A DNA stretch of 64,000 nucleotides, from contig CANLLF010000003.1 in NCBI GenBank assembly GCA_947491935.1, positions 516,397 to 580,396 on the forward strand, read 5' to 3'. The notes under the pieces are model-generated. The model had not been told where the DNA came from. It made no database searches and saw only the letters and a program-made list of their open reading frames with translations. Both the position numbers and the translations under genes were made by a program. The DNA is from an uncultured Roseicyclus sp. Lineage in GTDB: Bacteria > Pseudomonadota > Alphaproteobacteria > Rhodobacterales > Rhodobacteraceae. This document shows positions 54,875 through 64,000 of this stretch, piece after piece. Position 1 is the stretch's first letter, and the number at the start of each line of letters is the position of its first letter.

Positions 54875-55903
54875 TTACGGGAACACACCCAGCCCCATCA
54901 GGCCCGTGGTTTCCTCAAGCCCCAGCATCAGGTTGGCGTTCTGGATCGCCTGCCCTGAGGAGCCCTTGCACAAATTGTCCAGCGCCGCGACCACGATAGC
55001 CCGGCCCGGGCGACGGTCGGTTGCGACGCCGATATGACAATAATTGGTGCCCCGCACATCGTGTGTCGAGGGGGCCGCGCCCATCGGTAGCACCTCGATG
55101 AAGGTCTCGCGTTGATACGCATCAACAAGGGCCGAATGGATCGCTTCCGCATCGCCCTTCACATAACAGGTCGCAAGGATGCCGCGGTTGAAGGGCGCCA
55201 GATGCGGCGTGAACTGGATTTCCACCGAACGTCCGGCGATGGCGGAGAATTCCTGATCAAACTCACCCAGATGCCGATGCGTCCCGCCAAGGGCATAGGC
55301 ATGGGTGCCCTCGCTCAACTCGGCATGGAGCAGGTTTTCTTTCAAGCTCCGCCCCGCGCCGGACACACCGCAGATCAGGTCGAGGATGATGTCATCGAGG
55401 TCGATCAACCCGCCCGCGATCAGGGGCCTCAGCGCGAATTGACCGGTCGCCGCGTTGCACCCGGTGCCCGCCACCAGCCGCGCGGCCCGGATGTCATCGC
55501 GATAGAATTCCGTCAGGCCATAGACGGCCTGCGATTGCAGCTCCGGCGCGTCATGGGTGTTGCCATACCATTTGGCATAGGCCGCCGGATCGCGCAGCCT
55601 GAAGTCCGCGGATAAGTCCACAACTTTAAGATCATCTGGCAAGTCTTTGATAACGCTTTGCGATGTGGCGTGCGGCAAGGCGCAGAATGCCAAACCAACC
55701 CCAGAGAAATCCACATCCTCAATTCTGGTAAGATCCGGCAAACCCGCATTGCGCAGGAACGGATAGACGGAGGCCATGGGCTGGCCCGCCTTGCGGTCAC
55801 CCGTCAGGGCCACGATCTCCATTTCGGGATGGGTCTGGATCAGTCTGCAGAGCTCGGCGCCAGTATAGCCCGACGCGCCGAGAATCGCGATGCTCTTGGT
55901 CAT
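54875..55903 (-). CDS. argC: N-acetyl-gamma-glutamyl-phosphate reductase
   Basis: ArgC, 342 residues, NADPH-dependent reduction of N-acetylglutamyl phosphate, third step of arginine synthesis. The Rossmann start [16 protein letters not shown], the catalytic cysteine in [13 protein letters not shown] and HLAPFNRGI are intact. The ATG at 55903 fits the normal N-terminus (TKSIAIL). It precedes ccmE by 9 bp, a pairing seen in this order. Confidence 0.95.
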   Translation of the reverse strand: MTKSIAILGASGYTGAELCRLIQTHPEMEIVALTGDRKAGQPMASVYPFLRNAGLPDLTRIEDVDFSGVGLAFCALPHATSQSVIKDLPDDLKVVDLSADFRLRDPAAYAKWYGNTHDAPELQSQAVYGLTEFYRDDIRAARLVAGTGCNAATGQFALRPLIAGGLIDLDDIILDLICGVSGAGRSLKENLLHAELSEGTHAYALGGTHRHLGEFDQEFSAIAGRSVEIQFTPHLAPFNRGILATCYVKGDAEAIHSALVDAYQRETFIEVLPMGAAPSTHDVRGTNYCHIGVATDRRPGRAIVVAALDNLCKGSSGQAIQNANLMLGLEETTGLMGLGVFP

Positions 55904-55969
55904 TGGATCGGCCCTTTGCCACAAGTTCCGCGCGGTCTACGGCAAAAGGGTCGGCGGTTCAAATCAAGC

Positions 55970-56545
55970 TTATTGATCGGCGTATAACAGATCGAAGATC
56001 ACTTCGACGGGGGCCTGCGCCGCCGCCTCCCCGCGCACCCTGTCGGTGAATTCCAGCGCCAGCTGATACCGCCCCGGTGGCAATTCGGGCCCCAGCCCGC
56101 CCGTTACCCAGTTCTGGAAGTATTCCGGGTCATCCGTCTCCATACTCATGTTGCCTGTATAGGTGTGGACGTCCATCCAATCCATCAGCGGCGCACCGTC
56201 CTCTCCCCGGATCTGCGCGCGCAAATGGATGGCAAAGGCCGCATCCGGCCCCGCCGCCGGATCGCGGGCCACATTGGCCATGGAAACGTAGAAATACACC
56301 TCTTCGCCGCTGACATAGATGTTGTCGGCCCGTTGCAAGTGCTCGCCATCCGGGCCGCGATTGTCCTTCTGCGCCAGAAAGGCGGCCTCGATGGCCAGCG
56401 ATGGCATGGCGGCCTGCCAGGCAGCGGTATCGAACCGGTCAGCATCAGACAAGGCGGGAACGACGGGCGGAACGCTCAGGACCGGCACATCGGCCAGGCC
56501 GGGATTGGTCATGAACATCAGGCAGGCAAGGGACAACAGACGCAT
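55970..56545 (-). CDS. Secreted hypothetical protein
   Basis: A 191-residue exported protein with a signal peptide ending near TNPGLADV. The mature part is mostly beta with conserved-looking segments YVSGEEVYFYVSMANVAR and LPPGRYQLALEFTDRV, suggesting an immunoglobulin-like or carbohydrate-binding sandwich. Family not recognised. It lies alone between argC and murI on the same strand. Confidence 0.6.
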   Translation of the reverse strand: MRLLSLACLMFMTNPGLADVPVLSVPPVVPALSDADRFDTAAWQAAMPSLAIEAAFLAQKDNRGPDGEHLQRADNIYVSGEEVYFYVSMANVARDPAAGPDAAFAIHLRAQIRGEDGAPLMDWMDVHTYTGNMSMETDDPEYFQNWVTGGLGPELPPGRYQLALEFTDRVRGEAAAQAPVEVIFDLLYADQ

Positions 56546-56602
56546 GGGACCTCCAGTGCCGTGCAGCCTAGCATCGCTGCGCCTCGCCCCGAACAGCGCA
56601 GC

Positions 56603-57415
56603 CTATTCCAGCGTCTCGAAAGAGATTTTCCGCCGAAGAAACAGGGTTGCTTTCGATTCCACCGATTTCGGATCGCCCGATGTGTAGAAGCCCGGCTCCC
56701 CGCTGCCGATCATGTTGGGACGCCGCTCCAGGTAGTCGGCGAGGCTGTCGGCCACGAGGGACGGTTGCGAATACACGGCCACGTCCGGGCCCAACGCATC
56801 GCGGAACACATCTTCGACCAGCGGATAATGGGTGCAGCCCAGGATCGCGGCCTGCGGCTTCGGCATCCGCCGTTGCAGCGCCTCCACGTGAGAGCGCACC
56901 AGCGCCTCCGCCAGGATCATGTCGCCCTGCTCAATCGCATCGACAACACCGCCACAGGGCTGCGCCTCCACATCCACGCCGATGGCGCGGAAGGCCAGTT
57001 CGCGCTGGAACGCGCGGGAGGAGACCGTGGTGGGCGTCGCAAAAAGCGCCACTTCGGTCACGCCGACTTCGCGGGGCGGAGAATTGTCCCCCCATTGCCG
57101 TTCGGTCAGCGCCTCGATCAGGGGCACGAATACGCCAAGCACGCGCTTGTCCTCGGGCACCCAACCCTCCTGCATCCGGCGCAGGGCGGCAGCGGAGGCC
57201 GTGTTACAGGCCAGGATCACCAGATCGCACCCCTTGTCGAAGAGCGACTGAACACCCGCCGTGGTCAGATTGTAGATATCATCCGGTTCACGAACGCCAT
57301 ACGGCGTGTGGGCGTTGTCGCCCAGATAGATCAGTGGCAGATCCGGCAGACGCTTCTGCACGGCGTCCAGCACGGTCAATCCGCCCAATCCTGAATCGAA
57401 AATGCCAACCGCCAT
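56603..57415 (-). CDS. murI: Glutamate racemase
   Basis: MurI, 270 residues, makes D-glutamate for peptidoglycan. The motifs [22 protein letters not shown], and the two catalytic cysteines in ACNTAS and GCTHYPL are present. It overlaps the upstream acyltransferase by one base (TGATG), so translation is coupled. Confidence 0.95.
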   Translation of the reverse strand: MAVGIFDSGLGGLTVLDAVQKRLPDLPLIYLGDNAHTPYGVREPDDIYNLTTAGVQSLFDKGCDLVILACNTASAAALRRMQEGWVPEDKRVLGVFVPLIEALTERQWGDNSPPREVGVTEVALFATPTTVSSRAFQRELAFRAIGVDVEAQPCGGVVDAIEQGDMILAEALVRSHVEALQRRMPKPQAAILGCTHYPLVEDVFRDALGPDVAVYSQPSLVADSLADYLERRPNMIGSGEPGFYTSGDPKSVESKATLFLRRKISFETLE

Positions 57416-58356
57416 CAGTAGCGTTCCCTGAATGTCTTCCGGAACGGCCTTTCCGCGCCGTCCCGGTGCTTGTCCTCAAACTCGAACCCGCGCGCTCGCG
57501 GATCAATCGGCCCGGGGCTCAGCGAATATGTGGTTTCGCGCAGGAATTCCATCATCGATTTTGCATCCCCCGCCCCGGCGTCCAAACCCGCCCGCGGGAT
57601 CGGGTTACCGACCACTATTTCGACGGGCGAATTGGTGCGCGCTTTAAATTCCTTGATCAGCAGCCCCATCCGCAGCGTCTGGTGCAGGTGGCTCATCAAC
57701 TGGAACAGCCGCGAGTTGTGACCGACGAAGAAGATCGGCACCACCGTGGCCTCGGATTTGGCGATCATGCGTGCGGTGAAGCTGCGCCATTTCGGGTCCA
57801 TCGGCCGTCCGAACGGCTTGGCTGGGGTGGAGACGGTGCCACCGGGAAACACGCCAATCGCGCCGCCATCTGCAAGATAGCGCAAGGCCTCCTTGCGGGT
57901 GCCGAGATTCTGCGCCAGCGCCTCCTTGGTCTGGTCGAAACTGACTGGCAGGATGATCTTGTTGAGATCCTCGGCCTTGCGGAAGACCTGGTGGGCCAGA
58001 ATGCGGAAATCGCCCCGCGCCTCGGCCAGGATATGGCCCATGATCAGGCCGTCCAGGATCCCATAGGGGTGGTTCGCGATCAGGATCACGGGCCCCTCCG
58101 CGGGGATGTTGGACAGGCTGCCGCCGACCACCTTCAGATCAAGGCCAAAGCGTTCCACCATCACCTGCCAGAAATCGCGCCCCCGGCGCACCTCGGCGTC
58201 ATAGCCGTCGGCCTTCTTGATCAGACGCATCCGCCCGGTCGTGTTTTCCATCACTCGGATCATCGCGCGCCCGCCCCTGGAGGCGGCGGAAGATGCATAG
58301 GAGATCTCCCGTGCAACGGCGCGGGTTTCGGGTGTGCGACGGCGGCGATTTGGCAT
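57415..58356 (-). CDS. Lysophospholipid acyltransferase (PlsC/hemolysin type)
   Basis: A 313-residue acyltransferase of the PlsC superfamily. The catalytic HxxxxD-type block is seen as NHPYGILDG near residue 94, with the later FPGGTVS and [14 protein letters not shown]. The family includes enzymes that acylate lysophospholipids or lyso-ornithine lipid in this order; substrate cannot be fixed here. ATG 58356 is chosen from the domain boundary. It is coupled to murI and follows the ureohydrolase gene. Confidence 0.84.
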   Translation of the reverse strand: MPNRRRRTPETRAVAREISYASSAASRGGRAMIRVMENTTGRMRLIKKADGYDAEVRRGRDFWQVMVERFGLDLKVVGGSLSNIPAEGPVILIANHPYGILDGLIMGHILAEARGDFRILAHQVFRKAEDLNKIILPVSFDQTKEALAQNLGTRKEALRYLADGGAIGVFPGGTVSTPAKPFGRPMDPKWRSFTARMIAKSEATVVPIFFVGHNSRLFQLMSHLHQTLRMGLLIKEFKARTNSPVEIVVGNPIPRAGLDAGAGDAKSMMEFLRETTYSLSPGPIDPRARGFEFEDKHRDGAERPFRKTFRERY

Positions 58357-58444
58357 GGGAGAGGCCCCGATGACGGCGTGCGTATCGCCTATGTAGGCGT
58401 TGCGCGGGATCGGAGCCAGTGAACTTTGTGTGGCAGCCGACAGA

Positions 58445-59407
58445 TCAACGCCGGGTCCAGCCCCAAAGGCACAGCAACTCCATCGCCACATGGGCGCCCG
58501 CAACGGCGGTGATGGCGGCATTGTCGAAGGGCGGAGAGACCTCCACCACATCGCCACCGACCATGTTGATCCCGGCCAGAGCCCGCAGAAGGATCGCCGC
58601 CTGCCCGCTGGACAACCCGCCCCAGACCGGCGTGCCTGTGCCGGGCGCAAAGGCCGGGTCCAGCGCGTCGATATCGAAGCTGAGATAGACCGGCGCGTCA
58701 CCCGCCCGCGCCTTGGCGGCGGCTGCGACCTCCGATGCGCCGAGTTCATGCACTTCCCGCGCGTCGTGGATATGGATACCGAGATTATCCTCAACCACCG
58801 TCCGGATACCGATATGGGACGACCGCGCCACATCGATCAGCCCCTCCTTCACGGCCGTGTAGCAAAACGTGCCATGATCGATCCGGATGGCATCGTCATC
58901 GGGCCAGGTATCGGTATGGGCATCTACCTGGATGAGTGCCAAAGGCCCATGCACCGCCGCGTGGGCACGCAGGATCGGCAGGGTGACCGAATGATCGCCC
59001 CCAAGGGTGATCGCGGCGGCGCCCGCCCCAAGGATGCCTGCGATATGCGCCTCGATCCGGGCGGGCACATCCGCCGTATGGGCATAATCGAAGGCCATAT
59101 CGCCGTAATCGGCCACGGCCAGCGCCTCCAGCGGCGAATACCCGTCCCAGCCATATGGCGGATCGAAGGGTTGTAACGAAGACGCCTCGCGGATCGCGCG
59201 CGGGCCCAATCGCGTGCCGGGACGGTTTGTGACGGCCTGATCAAACGGAATGCCGGTTACGGCCACATCGACGCCCGTCAGATCCTTGGTGTATTTGCGC
59301 CGCAGGAAGGATGGCGCGCCAGCGAAGGCATTCTCGTAGGCCAGCCCCTTCAACTCCGACCGCGTCACCGCGCCGTCCACCTCGTTCTTTGCGTCTTCCA
59401 GCGCCAT
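58445..59407 (-). CDS. speB: Agmatinase-type ureohydrolase
   Basis: A 320-residue manganese ureohydrolase, splitting urea from agmatine or a related guanidino compound. The metal motifs GGDHSVTLPIL, DAHTDTWPDDD and SFDIDALDPAFAPGTGTP are intact. The family also contains guanidinobutyrase and guanidinopropionase, so the exact substrate is open. ATG 59407 starts MALEDAKNEV. It is divergent from the flavin reductase gene. Confidence 0.88.
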   Translation of the reverse strand: MALEDAKNEVDGAVTRSELKGLAYENAFAGAPSFLRRKYTKDLTGVDVAVTGIPFDQAVTNRPGTRLGPRAIREASSLQPFDPPYGWDGYSPLEALAVADYGDMAFDYAHTADVPARIEAHIAGILGAGAAAITLGGDHSVTLPILRAHAAVHGPLALIQVDAHTDTWPDDDAIRIDHGTFCYTAVKEGLIDVARSSHIGIRTVVEDNLGIHIHDAREVHELGASEVAAAAKARAGDAPVYLSFDIDALDPAFAPGTGTPVWGGLSSGQAAILLRALAGINMVGGDVVEVSPPFDNAAITAVAGAHVAMELLCLWGWTRR

Positions 59408-59537
59408 CTGCGTCCCCGTGATCTGCCATCTGCCCGACCTATAGCGCAGTTTTTCCGGGACGCAGCCCAGAATTGATCCATCTTGTGCGCATGTTCCGGG
59501 TGCGCGATGGTCCGGCCCGCGAGCAGGAGAGGCAAAC

Positions 59538-60044
59538 ATGTCCGACACACGTGATCTCAAGGCGAGCTTTCTCGAAGGGATGAGCCGTGCCGCAGCCTCG
59601 GTTTCGGTGGTCACGACCGACGGCCCGGCAGGTAGGGGTGGCGTGACGGTTTCCGCGATGACGTCGATCTCGGCAGACGGCGACACGCCCACAATGCTGA
59701 CCTGCCTCAATGCCTCATCGTCCGCCCTGCCGCTCGTGCTGGAAAACAAGTGCTTTTGCATCAACGTGCTGGCTATCGGCCAGACCGATATCTCGGATGT
59801 GTTCTCGTCGCGAAGGCCGCCGCCCGGCGGCGACAAGTTCAATGCCGTGACAGTGCACACGATGGCCACCGGGGCGCCCACCCTGCCCGAAGCGCTGGTC
59901 AACTTCGATTGTCGCCTGATTTCCGCAGAACAACACGGCACGCACCACATCTGCATCGGCGCGGTCGAGGCCGTCCGTGTCGCGCCCGAAGGCGAACCAT
60001 TGCTCTACGGAATGCGCAAATACCTGCGTGCCGAGGATCATTGA
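59538..60044 (+). CDS. Flavin reductase family protein
   Basis: A 168-residue FMN-binding split-barrel protein of the flavin:NAD(P)H reductase family that supplies reduced flavin to two-component monooxygenases. Motifs include SVVTTDGPAGRGGVTVSAM and the later NFDCRLIS and HHICIGAVEAV. No oxygenase partner lies nearby. It is flanked by the divergent ureohydrolase and a convergent DUF2254 gene. Confidence 0.85.
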   Translation: MSDTRDLKASFLEGMSRAAASVSVVTTDGPAGRGGVTVSAMTSISADGDTPTMLTCLNASSSALPLVLENKCFCINVLAIGQTDISDVFSSRRPPPGGDKFNAVTVHTMATGAPTLPEALVNFDCRLISAEQHGTHHICIGAVEAVRVAPEGEPLLYGMRKYLRAEDH

Positions 60045-60139
60045 CGGCGCAAGGAAACGGCCCCGCCCCCATCGTCGCCAAGATGGCACCAGCCACGTGC
60101 CGCAACCGCCGCTCCACGCTCAGTCGACGGTTGCCCCCT

Positions 60140-61372
60140 CTATCCGAACGCCTCAGTTATCCGTGTGCGATCCCAATCGCTGAGTTCAGCGGCATCGGCG
60201 CCGTCGCGGATATCTTGCAAAAAGGCCTCAGCCGCCGCGCCATAAACCTCGGGCGCGCAGGCTGCCAGCGCCCGTAGCGCACGGATCAGATGTACCTGAA
60301 CCTCTGACATCCCCTGCCCGTCCCGGGCAATGCCCCGGAAGGCAAGATCCAACATCGCCGCCGGATCAAGGGCGGCCACATGCAGGCGCGGGAAATCCAC
60401 CTCCGGGCCGTCTTGCCCGGTCCACTCGGCTAGCACCGCCAATTGCCGCCCGATCACTGCGATCGCCGTGCCGGGATCATTGATCCCCGGCGACACGGCG
60501 CGAGAGGCAATCTCGGCGAAGACGATCATGCCGAAGCGCGGATCCTGATCAAAGGTCCGCGCGCGTTCAATCGTCAGGGCGTCGCGGATCCGCGTTTGCG
60601 CGCGATCATCTGGCGCATCGCCCAACACGTGGACCAGTGGCGTGGCCGGATGCACGAAATCCCCCGGGAACGCGGCAAGCCAGATCTGCGCGCTCGCGTC
60701 CTCCGCCCAATCCTGAAGCTCCTGCATATCGACATGCTGCACATAGCCGGTGGATTGCGAGAGGATCCCGTGGCTGCCATCGGGCACCGACCCGTCGCTG
60801 GCATGCCCGCCCATGAACGGCGCGGCCAGCCGCGTGGTCAATGCGTCACGCGCCGCCTCCTCCACCCGGTCCAGCGTGTTCTGCATCCGCCCGAAATCCG
60901 GCAGGTAGGCAATCCAGCGCAACAGCGCCACAACCACAAACCCCACCACGATCACGGTACTTGCGAACAGGACGAACCGCCCGCCATCGCTGTAATACCC
61001 GGCATTCAGGCCGATGATCGCCACGATGGAATAGACGAACGCGCCCAGGAACGTGGCGAGCGTTGTCTGCGTCGTATGATCCTCCTGCAAAAGCGCGATG
61101 GCCCGCGGCGTTGCACTGCCGGCGGCAGCGGTGAAGGCGTTGACCGCGATGGACAGTGAAAAGGTGGTGACCGCCAACATCGAGGAAGCAAGGATGCCGA
61201 GCACCTGATCCACGGCGTTCGAGCCAAGGATCTCGGTCCACCCGTCGGGCACCCTGGGCGCGAGTGCGGGAGCAGAGGCAGCGGTGGCAATGGCCAACAC
61301 GGCAAACGCCCCCACCCGCACCCAGAGCCGCCGCAGAACGCTGCGCAGCATCCAAAGCCACTTGCCGATCAT
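60140..61372 (-). CDS. DUF2254 membrane protein
   Basis: A 410-residue protein with four N-terminal hydrophobic segments (about residues 17-40, 62-85, 104-125 and 137-158) then a soluble C-terminal part, as in DUF2254. The segment SFSLSIAVNAFTAAAGSATPR and the late SPGINDPGTAIAVIGRQL are characteristic of the family, whose function is unknown. It lies 25 bp downstream of the M20 amidohydrolase gene on the same strand, so may be co-transcribed. Confidence 0.82.
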   Translation of the reverse strand: MIGKWLWMLRSVLRRLWVRVGAFAVLAIATAASAPALAPRVPDGWTEILGSNAVDQVLGILASSMLAVTTFSLSIAVNAFTAAAGSATPRAIALLQEDHTTQTTLATFLGAFVYSIVAIIGLNAGYYSDGGRFVLFASTVIVVGFVVVALLRWIAYLPDFGRMQNTLDRVEEAARDALTTRLAAPFMGGHASDGSVPDGSHGILSQSTGYVQHVDMQELQDWAEDASAQIWLAAFPGDFVHPATPLVHVLGDAPDDRAQTRIRDALTIERARTFDQDPRFGMIVFAEIASRAVSPGINDPGTAIAVIGRQLAVLAEWTGQDGPEVDFPRLHVAALDPAAMLDLAFRGIARDGQGMSEVQVHLIRALRALAACAPEVYGAAAEAFLQDIRDGADAAELSDWDRTRITEAFG

Positions 61373-61397
61373 GCCATCCGCTCCGGCGACATTCGCA

Positions 61398-62558
61398 TCA
61401 TGCCGGTTGCGCCGTTTCCACAACCCGCGCGAAGAAGCTCGCCCCCAGCGCGGAAATCTCGTCGTTGAAATCATAGGCCGGGTGATGCAGCCCCGCGCCC
61501 TCACCCGCACCGAGGAACAGATACGCGCCTGGGCGGGCCTGTAGCATGTAGGCGAAATCCTCCGCCCCCATCTCGCGGCTGGCATCGTCGATCACCGCGT
61601 CTGCGCCCACCACGTCCCGTGCCACATCGACGGCAAAGGCGGTCTGCTCGGCATCGTTGATCGTTGCCGGGTAGCCCCGTTCGTATTCAAGCCTGACCTC
61701 CACGCCAAAGGCGGAGGCGATCCCGGTCACAATCTCGTTCATTCGGCGCTCGACCATATCCTGTATCTCGGGATCAAAGGTGCGGACCGTCCCGTTCAGG
61801 TAGGCCTCGCCGGGGATCACATTGCTGGCCGAGCCGGAATGAATCTGCGTGACCGACACGACCAGATCGTCCAGCGATCGATGGTTGCGCGAGACAATGG
61901 TGCCGAAGGCCTGCGCGATGGCAATGGCAGGCGGGATTGGATCAATGGTTTCATGGGGATAGGCGCCGTGCCCGCCCTTGCCCGTGATATGGACATGGAC
62001 CGTGTCCACCGCCGCCATAATCGGGCCGGGCGTGGTGAAAAATTCGCCCTCCGGCACGCCGGGCACATTGTGAATGGCAAAGACTCGGTCGATGCCGAAC
62101 TGGTCCATGATGCCCTCCTGCACCATGACCTCGCCGCCGCCGCCATCCTCTTCGGCCGGCTGGAAGATGAGCGCCACGCGGCCTGTAAACCGCTTCGTCC
62201 CGGCAAGGTATTTTGCGGCACCCAGAAGCATCGTGGTGTGGCCGTCATGGCCGCAGGCATGCATCTTGCCGTCGATGGTCGAGGCGTAGTCCGCCCCGGT
62301 AATCTCGGTCATCGGAAGCGCGTCCATATCCGCGCGCAGGCCGATGGTGGGGCCAGGCCGACCGCTATCGATGATCGCCACAAGCCCGCTGGTGGCGATG
62401 CCGGCGTGAATGTCGGTGATCCCGAACTCCTTCAGCCGCTCCACCACGAAGGCCGCCGTCTCGTGGCAATCGAAGTTCAGCTCTGGATGCGCGTGCAGAT
62501 GCCTGCGCCAGGTCTTCATCTCATCAGACATCGCGGCGATGGAATTGATAACGGGCAT
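61398..62558 (-). CDS. M20-family amidohydrolase (hippurate hydrolase-like)
   Basis: A 386-residue metal-dependent amidohydrolase that removes acyl groups from N-acyl amino acids. The metal motif GHDGHTTMLLGAAKYLAG, the catalytic LIFQPAEEDGGGG, and the C-terminal SREMGAEDFAYML are intact. Substrate could be hippurate or another N-acyl amino acid. It is divergent from mazG. Confidence 0.88.
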   Translation of the reverse strand: MPVINSIAAMSDEMKTWRRHLHAHPELNFDCHETAAFVVERLKEFGITDIHAGIATSGLVAIIDSGRPGPTIGLRADMDALPMTEITGADYASTIDGKMHACGHDGHTTMLLGAAKYLAGTKRFTGRVALIFQPAEEDGGGGEVMVQEGIMDQFGIDRVFAIHNVPGVPEGEFFTTPGPIMAAVDTVHVHITGKGGHGAYPHETIDPIPPAIAIAQAFGTIVSRNHRSLDDLVVSVTQIHSGSASNVIPGEAYLNGTVRTFDPEIQDMVERRMNEIVTGIASAFGVEVRLEYERGYPATINDAEQTAFAVDVARDVVGADAVIDDASREMGAEDFAYMLQARPGAYLFLGAGEGAGLHHPAYDFNDEISALGASFFARVVETAQPA

Positions 62559-62715
62559 GGGCGCTGACCTCTTGCGAATGGGTACATGTCAGCTTCTACG
62601 CCCGGGCGGGGCGGTGCAATAGGTGAGATGTCAGCAACACGGGGGAAGCGGGACCGTTCGAAAACGGATCACCACCCCCTTGCTCCGCCCCGCCCGTTCG
62701 CGCATCCCTTTCGCC

Positions 62716-63513
62716 ATGGAAAGCTTGCCCGACGATCCGATACGCCGGCTGCGCGCCATCATGGCCCGCCTGCGCGACCCCGTTCACGGATGCCCGTGGG
62801 ATGTGGAGCAGAGCTTCTCAACCATCGCGCCCTACACGATCGAAGAGGCCTACGAGGTCGCCGACGCGATTGATCGCGAAGCCTGGGACGAGCTGAAGGG
62901 AGAGCTTGGCGATCTTCTGTTCCAATCGATCTTCCACGCCCAGATGGCAGAGGACGAGGGGCTGTTTGATTTCGACGATGTGGCGCGCGCGATTGGCGAC
63001 AAGATGATCGCCCGCCACCCCCATGTGTTCGGCGCGGAGAGCAACGCGAAATCCGCCGAACAGCAGGTGGCGGATTGGGAAAGCGTGAAGGCCGCCGAGC
63101 GCGCCGCCAAGGCGCGGGGCGGCGTGCTGGACGACGTGGCGGTTGGCCTGCCCGCCCTGATGCGGGCCGAAAAACTCCAGAAACGCGCGGCACGGGTCGG
63201 GTTCGACTGGCCCGAGATCGGTATGGTCATCGACAAGATCGCGGAAGAGGCCCGTGAATTGGCCGAGGCGCGTAGGACGCTGCCGCAGGACAAGATCACC
63301 GAGGAAATGGGGGACCTGCTGTTCGTGATGGCCAATCTGGCGCGTCACCTGAAGGTGGACCCGGAGGTGGCATTGCGAAGCGCCAACGCCAAATTCGTTC
63401 GTCGCTTTCAATATATAGAACAACAGCTTGCAGAGCGTTCCTCCAGTCCGGATCAAAGCGACCTCGCGGAAATGGATGCGCTGTGGAATGCGGCGAAGGC
63501 CGTGGGACTTTAA
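62716..63513 (+). CDS. mazG: Nucleoside triphosphate pyrophosphohydrolase MazG
   Basis: MazG, 265 residues, hydrolyses (d)NTPs to monophosphates and cleans up damaged nucleotides. Two MazG domains are visible: the first with CPWDVEQSF and the EEAYEVADAI / ELGDLLFQ metal motifs, the second around EEARELAEARR and EEMGDLLFVM. ATG 62716 begins MESLPDDPIRRL, the expected N-terminus. Confidence 0.94.
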   Translation: MESLPDDPIRRLRAIMARLRDPVHGCPWDVEQSFSTIAPYTIEEAYEVADAIDREAWDELKGELGDLLFQSIFHAQMAEDEGLFDFDDVARAIGDKMIARHPHVFGAESNAKSAEQQVADWESVKAAERAAKARGGVLDDVAVGLPALMRAEKLQKRAARVGFDWPEIGMVIDKIAEEARELAEARRTLPQDKITEEMGDLLFVMANLARHLKVDPEVALRSANAKFVRRFQYIEQQLAERSSSPDQSDLAEMDALWNAAKAVGL

Positions 63514-63686
63514 CACAGACGTCCCGCGGCCGATCATAACCGGTTTTGCGGCACTAAGCGGGCGCTGTGTGCGTCTGGCAACACAATCCTTCCGCTTCGC
63601 TGGTCAAAGCGCTGCTCCGGTGTCGTCGCTGCAGGCGATCTGATATCACAGCTGCATTATATGACACGTTTTCCCAGGAGCCGATC

Positions 63687-64000
63687 ATGACACGCATCAC
63701 GCTCACGACCACCGCACTGATCTTGTCGACGACTGCCGCCTTTGCGGGCCCGGTCGACGTCCCCCCGCCTCCGCCGCCTGTCGTTGTGGCCGCCGATGAC
63801 CCGTTCGAAGGGTTCTATATCGGTCTCGAATATGGCCATTCGCAAACCTCCGGTGCAGAAATCGAAGACGGTGATCCGCCTGAGTCGTTCAATATCGACA
63901 ACGACACGGTGTTCGGTGCTTTCGCTGGCTACAACGTACAGGAAGGCGCTTTGGTGTATGGCGGTGAGATCCGCTACCTTCACATCGACCTGGTCGACGC
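63687..64000 (+). CDS. Outer-membrane beta-barrel protein, N-terminal part
   Basis: The start of a porin-like or opacity-type outer-membrane protein; 104 codons are visible and the gene runs off the right edge. A signal peptide ends at TTAAFAGP, then a proline-rich stretch VDVPPPPPPVVV and beta strands GFYIGLEYGHSQT and VFGAFAGYNVQEG. AGGAG precedes the ATG. Such proteins form small barrels; its cargo is unknown. Confidence 0.8.
   Translation, partial: MTRITLTTTALILSTTAAFAGPVDVPPPPPPVVVAADDPFEGFYIGLEYGHSQTSGAEIEDGDPPESFNIDNDTVFGAFAGYNVQEGALVYGGEIRYLHIDLVD

Noticed and set aside
54230..54958. A 242-codon plus-strand frame
   Set aside because: Covers ccmE in antisense; ccmE has its anchor helix and heme histidine.

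Overview
The window comes from a high-GC alphaproteobacterium, almost certainly a Rhodobacterales (Roseobacter-group) member. The evidence is the gene content: a bL21 ribosomal protein fused to a helix-hairpin-helix tail, Hint-domain and GTA-type holin/endolysin genes, the argC-ccmE pair, and an unfused pst-pho operon with a soluble PhoR. Genus cannot be fixed from this stretch. It reads as chromosome: housekeeping genes dominate, and there is no integrase, transposase, CRISPR array or rRNA operon.

Layout. 1-3.9 kb: a minus-strand operon (acyl-CoA synthetase, DsbA-like oxidoreductase, DUF457 membrane protein, MFS exporter) divergent from an XRE-cupin regulator. 3.9-6.3 kb: bdhA, a pentapeptide-repeat protein and a patatin-like lipase, probably a 3-hydroxybutyrate/PHB operon. 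6.35-6.46 kb: a well-formed promoter, two hairpins and an intrinsic terminator mark a small RNA or terminated leader on the minus strand. 6.5-11.1 kb: an orphan YejA-like peptide-binding protein, a DUF502 protein and psuK-psuG for pseudouridine breakdown. 11.3-13.2 kb: rpsB-tsf with a strong terminator. 13.2-16.6 kb: a Hint-domain protein, a 520-bp structured gap, a LuxR solo, aroQ and a rhodanese. 16.7-19.9 kb: prpE, a RidA-type protein and an amidohydrolase. 19.9-27.4 kb: the complete phosphate regulon phoR-pstSCAB-phoU-phoB, with a three-unit Pho box before pstS. 28-35.7 kb: a PLP enzyme, proA-proB-obgE, a GNAT, and rplU-rpmA.

35.9-38.2 kb: tRNA-Ser(CGA), an ABC-F ATPase and a 565-bp gap, looking slightly foreign. 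38.2-45.3 kb: an accessory cluster of secreted protein, di-heme peroxidase, homocysteine-methyltransferase-like enzyme and cupredoxin. It diverges from an unusual regulator that fuses a winged helix, a TPR region and an alpha/beta-hydrolase-like domain whose catalytic residues look lost. 45.5-50 kb: a PaiB-like protein and a DUF4173-RR-HK operon. 50.2-52.8 kb: an alanine/glycine symporter and universal stress protein, divergent from an Lrp-type regulator. 53-54.2 kb: a two-gene GTA lysis cassette with a CtrA-like site. 54.4-64 kb: ccmE, argC, murI, an acyltransferase, an agmatinase-type ureohydrolase, a flavin reductase, DUF2254, an M20 amidohydrolase, mazG and the start of an outer-membrane beta-barrel gene.

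The best leads are the small RNA/leader at 6.4 kb, the degenerate-hydrolase regulator with its redox cluster, the GTA lysis pair, and a family of hairpin elements (8.4, 29.2 and 32.8 kb) ending in a shared GGGGTATTT-type tail. All function calls come from reading motifs; no database search was run.
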